Positions 22,801-34,800 of a DNA stretch of 64,000 bases are shown piece after piece. The position numbers were made by a program, and so were the translations under genes. Source of the stretch: Branchiostoma floridae. Its lineage: Eukaryota > Chordata > Leptocardii > Amphioxiformes > Branchiostomatidae. The notes under the pieces were generated by a model, which saw only the letters and a list, made by a program, of their open reading frames with translations, made no database searches and was not told the origin of the DNA. Position 1 is the first letter of the stretch. Each line of letters begins with the position of its first letter. The stretch lies in assembly GCF_000003815.2 (NCBI RefSeq), contig NC_049982.1:20696985-20760984 (forward strand), in the 5' to 3' direction.

Positions 22801-25800
22801 GCAGAGAAGAGACATCCTTGGCTGAGGACTGCACAAAACAGGACCAAACAGACAATGAGAAAAACACCAATCCACCGGCTAAAAATCCTTCAGTTGTATC
22901 AACTTATTCAATGAACAAAGAGCCAGAAGAAGACATGTTATTGTTATCCTTTCAAAAACTGGAGACATTGGAGAAAGATAGGAAGACATGTCCCCTTTCC
23001 CAAAGTGCAAAAGATGAAGAGAACAAGAGTGCCAAAGATGAAGAGAATGAGTTGTTGCAAATAGTCCAAGAAATTCCTGCAATAAGAACTTCTCAACTCG
23101 ACATTTCTCCTGTAGAAAAAGAGTCTACAATTCCAGCTTTAACACCAGTGAAAACTGCAAGTGAGGGAGAGAAATCAAAACAGGTCAAACGGCAATCAGC
23201 AAGGCTGAAACAAAAGTCTGGAAGGAATGATCAAGTGGAACATAAGTCACCTACTAGTGTGGGACAAAACTCGCCACGCATTAGACAGAAGTCACCACGC
23301 ATCAGACAGAAGTCACCACGAGTTGGGAAAAAGACACCACCTGAGAAACAGACTGCATCACAGGTGGGGAAGAACTCAGGCGAGGTAGAACAAAACTCTC
23401 AACATCTTGGTATAAAGCCACCACAGAAGGACCAGGACTCACCCCGGCTTAAAAATAATCAGCAACAACTGGCACAGAACCTGCCAACGTCTACATATTC
23501 ACTGGAGGACAACATCTTCAATAGCAACTCTGTAGAAACCACAGGATCATACAACTGTGCCAGTCTGAATCAGCCTGTTTTTGTTGAGCCTGAGAACTGC
23601 TGTAATGAGCTGCTGAATGAACCACCCATGCTGAGCCTCCAACCACTGGACGGGACCATTCCAGAAGCTTCCACCGTCCCTGGCTGCGCCGCGTCTTCTA
23701 CTGTGCTCTGTCTTGCCACTCAGTCTGTACCATCAGAGGCAGGTGTACAAAAGAACTTGGACCTTGCCCCTCCCAACTTGTTGCCTTTGTCTCTAGCTCT
23801 TAACCCAGGGGATACTGAACACATCTCAGAAGCCAAGTTATTACTCTCAAGTCAAGGTGCAAGCAGAGAAGAGACATCCATGACTGATGACTGTACAAAT
23901 GAGAACCAAGCAGAGAATGAGAAGAACACCAATCCACCTGCTAAAAATCCTCCTGTTGTATCAAGTTATTCTTTGAACAAAGAGTCAGAAGAAGACATGT
24001 TATTGTCTTCCTTTCAAACATTGATGGTGCCTGTGCCTGCTGAACTGCAGAAGGAGACATTGGAGACAGAAGGGAAGACATGTCCCCCTTCCCAAAGTGC
24101 CAAAGATGAAGAGAATGAGTTGTTGCAAACTGTCCAAGAAATTCCTGCAAAAACAACTTCTCAACTTGACATTTCTGCTGTAGAAAAAGAGGCAACAATG
24201 CCAGGTTTAACACCGGTGAAAACTGCAAATGAGGGACAGAAACGTAAACAGGTCAACCGGAAATCGCCAAGGCTCAGACAACAGTCTGAAAGGAGCATGC
24301 AGTTGGAACACAAGTCACTAGGTATGGGACAAGAGTCATCAGGGGTAGGACTGGACTCGCCAAAGGTGAAAGCTAACCCCCCATGTGTGGAAAAAAACTC
24401 GCCACACTTGGAATCAAACTCACCACGCATCAGACAGAAGTCTCCACGCATTAGACAGAACTCACCACGAGTTGGGAAAAAGACACCATCCGAGATACAG
24501 ACTACATCACAAGTGGAGAAGAAATCAGGTGAGGCGGAACAAAACTCTAAGAAGCAACCACAGAAGCAACCACAGAAAGACCAGGACTCGCCCCGGCTGG
24601 AAAAGAGCCCTGGACAGCTGGGAGAGAACCCACCACAGCTGGGAAATAATGACAACCCACTGCAGCTGGGTCAGCATAGAAGTCCTGTTAGCATACAAAA
24701 GATTACAAGGACTGACAAGAGGAAAAGGAAGTCACCCCAAACACCACAGAAAGCACGGAAATCACACCCTGAAAAACCAGAAACGTCAACTCTCTTTCTG
24801 GCTCGATTCACCCCACTGTTAAGTAATTCCAGAGGAAATGATGATGACATAGCAGACAGTACCTCTGACAAAGATGTGCCTACATCAGATGGAGTTTATG
24901 GAAGTGTTGCAGGGAAGGAAGAGACTGCCACTGGTAGCCCTTGTGTTTACAGAAGTGATACAACCATTGGCTTAGCCACCAAGACAGAACACACAAGCAG
25001 CAGTCCAGATGTTCAATATTCCCCATTTGGAAATTTTGTGTTCAGGACCCCATCAACGCCTAGCAGACATGGAAGTCCGTCAGGAATCGACACCACGTCC
25101 ACTCCTGCATATTCCAAGGAAAACCAACTTGTCCCTCGTGATACTAGAGCACCCGCACTCAGTCCCATTGTATGCAGTTCATCACCATTTGCTCAAACAC
25201 TCAAACCAAAAGTCACTCATGGATTGAAGCCATGCAAGGACAGTAGTGTGAGACCAGTTTCTATTGCAGCATCACCAAGAAACAGTGCATTGAGTCTGTT
25301 AGCTTGTAGTCCATTTTCTAACAGGGCATTGCCACAGTCCACTCAGTTGAGAAGCCCTGATGCTGGTCTGGAAGTCCAGCATAACGTAGCTAGTAGCTCT
25401 TGGGACACAAGATACAGTGGTGAAAAGACAGGGTCATTCAGCCAGTCATACATCACCGTGGATACCACAACATGCATCACAGACCATTCCGACAGCAAGA
25501 GTGGAGAGGATGATGCTGCAGCAACTCCCGAGTCTACATGTGGAAGGAAGGTGCAGATGGGCATGCCAGATGATCTCCGTGTGAAGCTGAAGGGGATGAA
25601 GAGAGAGGTGAAAAGGACAAGGCCTGCACAGAAGTCATGGTTTTCCTTAGCAACTGCCGGTCCTGTACTGAAAAGTTCCAAAGGTAAGGGCTGTGCGAAT
25701 GGTCACATAAGGCTGTAGTATGTAGATTTAGAATATTTCTGTATGGTATGTATGTACCAGGAATATCCCAGGCGAACTTTTCTGGATGGAAAATCATGGA

Positions 25801-28800
25801 AAGTTGCAAAAATTGTTGTCATTATTCGGTGGGCTGACTTTTCTGTCTTTGCAGCCAGGGGCTGACTTGCAAAGAGCTCACAATTGGAGGGGCTAAATTG
25901 CAAGAGTCTGTAATGGCAGCCTGTACACAGGGCCTAGTGACCTCATTACGACAGTAATTTATCTGCAAATATTAGGCTGTAAGGATATCAACCATTTGAG
26001 AAGTCTTTTGATAACCTCTGATGTGCTTGAGGTGTGGCTCTCCTCAAACATGTCACAACCATTTGTTGTCCTATTCAAAGGATATCTTCCCAAAATTTTG
26101 AAAAGTAATGTAACTTGAAGGTTATTGGGGCTTCTAAAAGGTTAAGTTTCATGCAGTTTGTGTCTGTATAATGCAACAATCAAAGAAGCAAGTTAGGTGC
26201 CACTGCAGATGTAGTAACCATGATGTTGAATTTGACCCTCACATCTTGCAGGTTCCAGTGATGATGATGATGATGCCATCTCACTGTTTGCAAGACCAGA
26301 CGAGGTTTTTTCCCTTCTTGTTGATGATGACATTGACAGTGAAGTATCCAGGTGAGCCTGAGTTTGAATAACATTAGTCAAGAAGATAGTTAAAAGAGGG
26401 ATCGGGTTGCATAAGGGACTCATGATTCAGGAACAGTCAAGGGGTTTTATGATAAGAGAGCCAATCTGGTACCTTCAAGCACAATATAGCCACACTCCTG
26501 TCAGATACACTATCAAAGGTAAAGGGATACCCAGGGGGACAACAGCCCTGCAGCTAAGAGCTATCCCAGCACTGAGGAAGCCTATAGGCAGAAGCCATCT
26601 CCTGTCACCTATAAAGCAGTAGACATACCCAGTGACTCACTGGACCTGCAGGATGCAGAAGATGTCCAGATGCACCAAACAGGAAGGCTGATCGTCAAGC
26701 TGCCGGAGAAGATGACACTCAAGAGGAAGGTAATAGCCACGGACACTGAGGGTACTACTGATCAAGAGGAGACTGCAGGACCTTCTAGTCCCAAGCAACC
26801 CAGGACTGCTGTCAGGTAAGAAGTTTGGGATGTCTGGCAATGGACTGACATTAGTTGACTGTCCGAACTTGATTCTATATTTGACTTAAATCCTCAGTAT
26901 TCTGCGATACTAGTAAACGATTGAGGTGAGGGTTAACATGTATTTCTGTCTGGTATTTCCGTACTAGGGAAGGCGATAGACCTGTAGAGATGTGGAGAAA
27001 TACAGGCAGGGGAGATGAGCAGCAGACAGGACAGCAGGACAGGTGAGTTAACATTAACTGTGGCTACAAGCACTAGGATCAGGTGGTGAGGATGAAAAGA
27101 AGACAGTACAGCATGACAAGTGAACTCACTTAAAGTGTAATGGAGATTATCACAACATTTGACTAATCAGAAGGCTCCATTTTCCCCATAACCGTGGTCA
27201 TTAATGACCCATATACTATCCACATCTGTGGTAAAGATTTTGTTCTTAGGGTATTGGTAAATGTTTGTGAGTAGAGGATCGTGGTAAATGTTAGTGAGTA
27301 GAGGATCTTACAACACTGGGAATGAAAGCCACCCAAAGCAGTGCCACAAAATGAACAAAACCTAGGAATTGATCACAAACAGTGGCGTTACAGCAGGTGC
27401 AGGGAGTGATGTGGAGATTTTTTTGCCTACCACAAGGAGACTTGAGTTCACTCACTCACACACTCACTCACTCTCCGGTTTATGTTGGTGTGAGGAATCT
27501 GTTTTTCAACAGTGGCTTTTGTTTTTCCAGAAGACGTGTCAGGAGAAGTCTGCCACTGCCCAACAATTTCTGTCGGCAACATTTCCTGACAGAGCGAGGC
27601 TGCCAGTATCAGTTTGGGCATGTTGGCTGTAGGTATCAGCACAGGCTGTACAGTAAGGCGGTAAGTGCTGCAACAAGGCTGCTAGCAGGCGTTTGGCCAT
27701 CATTCTTTTGGACACTCTGTTCTAGAAATGACAAGAAATTGGACACAATGCAAGATGCCCTATTGAGGCCCTAATGTTTTTCATCTTTCCCATTTTAACA
27801 TTACAGAGGGTATGGATGCAAACTCTTGAATTTTATATCAGTCAGTTTGATTCCCCACCCCAACACACACACATTACAGTTGGATGTAGCTCCTCCCAGC
27901 CTCAGGAAAACGTATTGTTGTTACGGAGATAAAAAGAACTTGGCTGTATTCTACAAAATAGGCACCTATAGTGCTTCAGAGAGTTGAAAGTTTTCTGGGT
28001 GGGAAGGATGCCCCTGTCTGCCCTACAGTGCTTGCACCTGTGGCGCTTGCTGTGCTGGTCTTCTCTCGTTGAATAAGAAATTAGGACACCCTATAATGGA
28101 ATCTAACAGCCTGGCTGCCAGTATCTTTACTTGAGACTTATTCCACCAAAGGCTTCCAGCAGGCTGGTCATGGGTAAAGAGAGGTTGTTTGTAATGTAAT
28201 ACCCATATAATCTTGCAGATGGCGCTTGATTTGATAGATTACATATCAGCGGATGGGCGGCCTGTTCCCCTTACCGTGCTCAGTGACTGCATCCGTCTGC
28301 AGATCCAGGCTGGAGACACAGCAGAAGCTGTGGAAATGTTCAAGAAATTGAGTGAATATCCTCGAAGGTAAGACCAACACCGCAGTTTTGAACTGAAAAG
28401 AAAAAATGACTGATTGATTGATACCATCCACTTTCAGTTGATGTTGACAAAGTTTAGGCATAAAATACAAGCATTCTTAGAAGTCTATCTCGCTTCTATC
28501 TGGCAGTGATCTAATGAACAGGTTGTCAACTTAGTTACACTGCCTCATACCTTTGTCATTGATAATGTAAATAAGGTCATAAATTGTATAAATCTTATAA
28601 GTTGATCATTTTCTCATAACTGGTCTTAGAAAAGAAGACCGTTGAAACATTGCCCCACATATTATGTGAATGATCCTCATTTACACTAGAAGACTAGATA
28701 TCAGACCCAGAATTTTCACTGCAGTACAATAACAAGCTGCTTGGGGGCCCATCAAGACTTACCCACAGATCAAATACTGTAATTCACTTTGTCTTCTCGG

Positions 28801-31800
28801 TACCAAACTTTCACGGTCTGAAAAAATTTAACTTGTTCTCTGAACTAAATGTTCACGATAGCAGCAGGTGCACATAAAAAAAAGTCTGTGAATTATTTGT
28901 TATCTGTAATGATAAGTTCACTACAGTCGTCACAGTGAAAACCGTGAACATAAAAGTACAGTGAAAAAATCAGGAATTATAGTATTGAGACATCCCACCC
29001 AGTCTTTCTCGAGTTACCATGCTCACAGACAGACAGGTAGACCTACCGGCAGGCAGGCAGATGCACCCAAAAAACATAACCTTGGTGTGAAAGATAATGA
29101 AACACGGTCCTTTTTACCACCTTAGGAACTTGGGTGAGCTCAGTGTCATCGTGGATGAACTGACTGATAACCTGTTAAGCATGCAGTGCTGGGGTTATCT
29201 GCAAGAGGTCCTCCTTCTAGTTCTGCACTTGGGCATCACGGTAATCTCTGCTTACACTTGATAAAAACTCCTTGAAGTCTACAAAAAAGAAAAACGTAAA
29301 CAAACTTAGAAATAAAATATGTACTTTGTAATGTTTTCTACAGACTGTTGTATTGGTAAATGTCTCCTTCAAGTTCAATTTCAAAAAAACTTATTGTAAC
29401 CATTTTGTGACAACTTTGTTTTTGTTTGATTGACAGCCAAATGACAATGTGCTGTGTGAGCTGATCCAGCATCATTGGGACAAGAACAACTGTTTGGCCA
29501 TCAGGCAACTCAACCATCAGGTCAGTGAGGTCAAAGGGCATGGGGAGGTCACACTTGTTCAACCTGCAATGACAGATTTTACAAAGGGATGGGTTGAGCA
29601 ATTTTTATGTTGGTTTATTTCTCTTGTTGAGTGGGAACAAAGTCAATTTTACCTTTTAGAGTTTATTTTGTTTCCTTGCGCTGTAGTCTTGTTGTGCACA
29701 ACTAGCCATGTAGTATTGGTAAGCATCTATCACTGTAACCAAAGCTCTGTAAACAAAGCTTCATTTCTTGACCTTATCCAACTCTTCTGCAGTTTGATGA
29801 GAACGGCATACGGCCAGGAGATGCTGTCCTGGTACTGGTGAACAACTGTCTGACCCGGCCAGACCGCCCTCCTTCACGGGACAGTCTGACCAGTGAGGAG
29901 GACACGGACGAGCGGCACCACAGGCACTTCAGTCGCGTCCAGTCCGAGCGCATGGTCATCTCCTCGGATGACCCTCTGACTGGGATTCAGGACAAGCCCA
30001 GCCAATCACTGTGGCCCGAACCAAGTCGTTCTCAAACACCCCTGGGCATTGTGAACCCACAGCCACATTTTAACTTGGAGAGTTTTATACAGCATTCAAA
30101 GGTGAGTCCTGGCATACTTGAGTCAATAGAAAAACATTCAATTTTCAGTCTGTCTCCTTTACTTAGTACAAGCAGTTTGCGTTTAGAAGAACGTCCAAAA
30201 TTGTTGGAAATTGAAAACATAGAGAGTACCATACTCTTGATGTACTCCACACATCTGAAGCTGGTCAGTCTGAGACAAAAATATTCAGACTGAAAGTTGA
30301 AACCTGTGTATTGAGTTCAGGTCTATGTTGTATCCAGGATCTGTCCCTATGGGTCCCTACAGAGGATCTTGGCCAGGAGCTGGGGAAGTTGTACACGAGT
30401 CTGAAGAGCAGAATGGGTAGTGAGGGCACCTCGAATCTGAGGGTGTTACAGGCTCTGTGTGATGCAGTCAGCACACGAGAATGTTTTTCCGAGGTGTTTC
30501 ATGCCATGATAAAAACATTGGGTCACTCAGCAGGTAGGGATACCAGTTCCTCTCACATTCTGTATAGAATAAGGTGTGATAAATCTTGTAGCATTGAATG
30601 ACTGTAGTGATTATTTTTTTATTTTTAGTGTATTATGTCATACCTGGGCCATGAGATCATTTGAAATAGGTGTCCCGGATAGGTCCATATTTTATGAGAG
30701 CACATGGGCTTTTATTGAATAATTTGAGTATGTTAAATGTACGCTGCTTGTTTTGCTACAGATTAGACCATGTAGCATTCTTTTTTTTTGTATCCCGCAT
30801 GATGTACAATTTGTATACAACTGTTTTACAACATGGCAGCCAGTGTTAGGCTATGTTTTTGCTACTGTCATCTCCACAGGAGAGGATGGTGACATCACCT
30901 TATACCAAGAGGACGTTGTCCCACTCGGACGTGTAGCTGTGTCCTTGTTGCTGAAGGCGAAGCACAGGGAAGCATGGGAACAAGGTAGGGAAGATGACCC
31001 ACACACACTCACTATCCGGTTCAAAGTCCGTTTTTCCCAGTCTTACCCAGCAGCCATGTATATATGTTGTGTAAGATTGCCATCAGCAATTTTGCCTGTA
31101 TTTTGCCATATTAAAGCAATTTTGCCTGTATTTTCTTCTACTGCCAGTACCGTGGAAAAGGCTGTCGAGTCAAAGTTCTCTGTGAAAGTGAAATCTTTTC
31201 ATCTAGCCTTGAAGAAGGATCAAATGCTCAACATACTGTATATTTCTTAGCACCACAAACTACTGAAAAAGCAGAAGTCATTGTAAATGGATATTAAAGG
31301 ATGAACAGAATGCATGCTCAACAGATGTTATTTTCCACAGGTTTCTTCATGCTGTACCTCATGCACCAACATAGCATATTGTATGACGAGTTGCCCGGCC
31401 TTAGCGATGCATGGAGCCAGGAGGACCAATGGCAGGTGTCCAATGCAGCGCTGCTGATGTGCCTGAAGTCAGGCAACATTGAGCCAGCCCTGGAGGTGCT
31501 GAAGGGTAGAGGTACGTACAGCCTGTCTCCAGGTAGGAAAGGATATTATATTCAGAAAGAGATTTAGTAGACATTTTTGGACAACTGAAGTGAAGTATGA
31601 AAAGACTGATTCCACTCTTTCTGTGTTCAAGATGACAGCTGGCAATGTCCTCCTGAGTCCCTTGGACCAGTCTTTGAGGAACGACGTGACCTTCTCCAGG
31701 AGATTCTGGCTGCTGTGACACTTACACTGGAGAATGCGGCGGATTACTTTACCCTGATGGACACCGTTAAAGGTACAATTAGTGTCACCACAGTTCTGGA

Positions 31801-34800
31801 TTGGTGTGTGGACTGGATGGTTATATTGTTCGTGAATGTTCGGCTTATGTTATGGCCCGATGCTGTGCAAACAGGTGATGAGAATGTGGATAAAGAAATG
31901 CATTTCTGATCATATTGTATGTCCTTCAGGAAGGATCTGCCAGAGGGCACTTGTAGCACAAATTGTGTCAATACGTGGAGGGAAATAGGCTGCCTACAGT
32001 GTGCTATATTTAGTTCAATGATTTATCTATAGTACATGATTGTAGCCCTTTTATTATTTTTGTTTCAGAAAGATTTTGGTGATCCTAATTTTCTACCAAC
32101 AGATCAGTATGTTGTTCAGATTTGAATTTCTTTCTTGCATCCTTGCAGACATGGGAGTTGCTTTGGCCCAGCAGTGGATGGAAATCTTAAAACAGAATTT
32201 GTCTGACGAAACCGTGAACTTGGTGGCGCTAGTGTCAGAGCAGATGATGAGGAGAGGGTTGCTTGGTTTTGCAGTCAATAAAGAAGAGGACATGCCAGCG
32301 ATTATATCCTCGCTGGTTGATGTCCTTGGACGGAATGGGCTGGAGGATGAGGCACGGAAGATCTTCCTGCACGGCTGTCTGCAAGGGATGTATAAGATAC
32401 CCCGGTATCTTGATGAGGGGAAGCCTTGGGATCTGTATGTTCCATCCGACATGAAGACCACAGAGATACAGTTCTATGTGGAGCGTCACTTCCAGTTTCT
32501 TAGCCACGATCTGATGAAGGGGAAGTTTGAAGGAAACCACCTCACCTTATCACTCTGCCACAACACGGCCCAGCATATAGGGGGTACAGAAGGTCGCACT
32601 AGATTGAACCAGGCCCTGCAGGATGGATTTGGGTTTAAAGATGGTGTAGATTTCATTGGCCAAATGGTTCGGGGTTGCTTTACTGTGGTCATGTACTTCA
32701 GTGCCATCTTGGACTGGCTACAGAGTACAGATATTGTTGTTGACGAAAGTGTGTCTGCCCTGTCGGACTTTGAGCTGGAGGACGATTCCTCAGTGCAGCC
32801 TTCGCGTCCTCCCAGTCAATGTAGCATGGACTCACACTTCACGTCTCTAACCAATGTGGCCAACAGAAATGCAGGGAACAATGAGTATGAAGAAGATGAC
32901 AGCCCTGCAGCTGACTCATGCATATCTGGTGCACCAAACTTTCTGGATTCCGTGGAAACCCAGGAACAGCAGGTGGGTGCAGGTGACAGAGGCCAGGTGG
33001 CTAGCATGTCTTTCTACCTGGACACAAATGGTCAAGCAAATCCTACACCACAGAACAGGTTTCAGAGCAGTTTACCACAAGTCCAGCAGCGCAGCTCAAA
33101 TGCTGCAGTATATGTCGAAGCAGAGAACAGACAAATGCACAATAGAGACCAAGGCTCCCACCAGTCTCACAAACCTGCTCATAACAACATGCAGCAACTT
33201 GGCAGTCATGATAGGAGAGGTGCACCGCCCCTACCTGAACTCTGCAGGATCCCAGAATCATCCCAGTCTATACTTGGGGAGTACCATAATCCCAACCAGA
33301 ACTCCATACTCGGAGAGTATCGCAAACCTCTCCAAGGTCCCCAGCAGGACTTCCACAGAGAGAACCTACCTGGAGTACCACCACAGCATCCTCACCCACG
33401 GCCACCGCAGCACCCAGCTCCACGTCTACCTGTGGCAAGGGCCATGCCATTGCTGATGAGCCAGTCACAAATCAGTCGCAGGGACAATGTTAACAATGTA
33501 ACAGAATATTCCCAACTGCAGGGTCGCAGAAATGACATCCACAATCCAGGGTTTCACATGGGTCCTCAGCAGGGTCGCAGGAGTGACGTGAATAGCGCAG
33601 CAGGATTTCGTGTGGGTCCACAGCAGGGTCAGAGACATGACATATATAACACAGCAGGGTTTCGCATGGGTCTACAGCAGGGTCAGAGAAATGACATGAA
33701 TAAAGCAGCAGGAGTCCATATGGGTCCACAGCAGAACACAGCGGGGTTTCGCATGGGTCCACAGCAGGGTCAGAGAAATGACATAAATAACGTGGCAGGA
33801 TTTCGTGTGGGTCCACAGCAGGGTCGCAGGGGTGACACCAATGCAGCAGAATTTCACGCGGGTCCACCACATGGTCCCAGAAGTGACGGGAACAAAGCAG
33901 CAGGATTTCGCATGGGTCCACAGCAGGGTCGTAGAAGTGACATCACCAGTGCTACATGGCGTTGCATGGGTCCACAACAGGGCAGCAGGTACCTGGAGCC
34001 GACCCAGCGTAGTGAAACAAGAGGAGATGGCAGTAAAAGGAAAACATTTCGGGATATGCCTCCTCCCCCTCCCCCACCCCCTCCTCCTCCACCTTATCCT
34101 CCTCCATACATTCCTCCTCTCCTCCCCTCATATCAGGCATACTTACCAGGAATGGCATCACCCCCCAAGAGTTCCAAGACAGTGTCTCGTCCCCAGCAAG
34201 GGACGATCGACATTTTCATTCGCCGAATACGTGAGGAGATTGAGAGCCACGTGAGGAAATTCGGACAAGTCGAAGAGGTAAGGGCAAGAAAAAGAAACAA
34301 AAAGGAAAAAAGCTGGATCAGATACAGGTTTAAAGTTTAAGGGAGAGAAAAAGGAAATATGCTGGGTCTGATTCAGGTTATAAAGTTTAAGGGAGAGAAA
34401 AAAGGAAAAAAGCTGGATCAGATACAGGTTTAAAGTTTAAGAGGAAAAAAAGGAAATATTCTGGGTCAGATTCGGGTTATAAAGTTTAAGGGAGAAAAAA
34501 AGCTAGGTCAGATTCAGATTTTAAAGTGTTGCTGTCCTACTATAGATCATAAAGTGTTGCTTACCCTGGGGTCTTTTCAGGTCATTGACCTTTACCATAC
34601 TGCCATTTCATTTTTATGAATTCTTCAGGTGTCTTCATACTTGTCTTTGTTATATTGCTTCTATAGTAGAGGCTTGACTGTCAACAAAAGATTTTCTCTG
34701 GGTCTTTTTTTAATATAAAGCTCGACTATATTTTTCCAGAGTTTTCACAAATTTCAGTGTGCTAAGTTCAAAATTCTTGTATACAAATGTCTTAACTTTC

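Noticed and set aside
22043-24655. Antisense ORFs of 77 to 164 codons in the large TOPAZ1-like exon, including one rich in Cys-Gly-Phe repeats
   Set aside because: Shadows of the sense reading frame (the KSPRIRQK repeats read backwards); no splice sites or family match.
26180-26423. Minus-strand ORF with a poly-His/Ser run
   Set aside because: Antisense of the GAT repeat that encodes an Asp run in the sense exon 26252-26351.
30753-31250. Read-through ORF around the exon at 30880-30984, with a possible extra exon near 31147-31210
   Set aside because: Only 30880-30984 is bounded by good splice sites. Exon ends at 30984 and 31341 are both phase 1 and join directly, so the extra exon is not needed and its phase does not fit.
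33490-33977. Two long antisense ORFs (143 and 101 codons) with Cys/His/Asp/Pro repeats
   Set aside because: They are the reverse complement of the 54-bp coding minisatellite; the periodic frame without stops follows from the repeat, and the sense frame is conserved.
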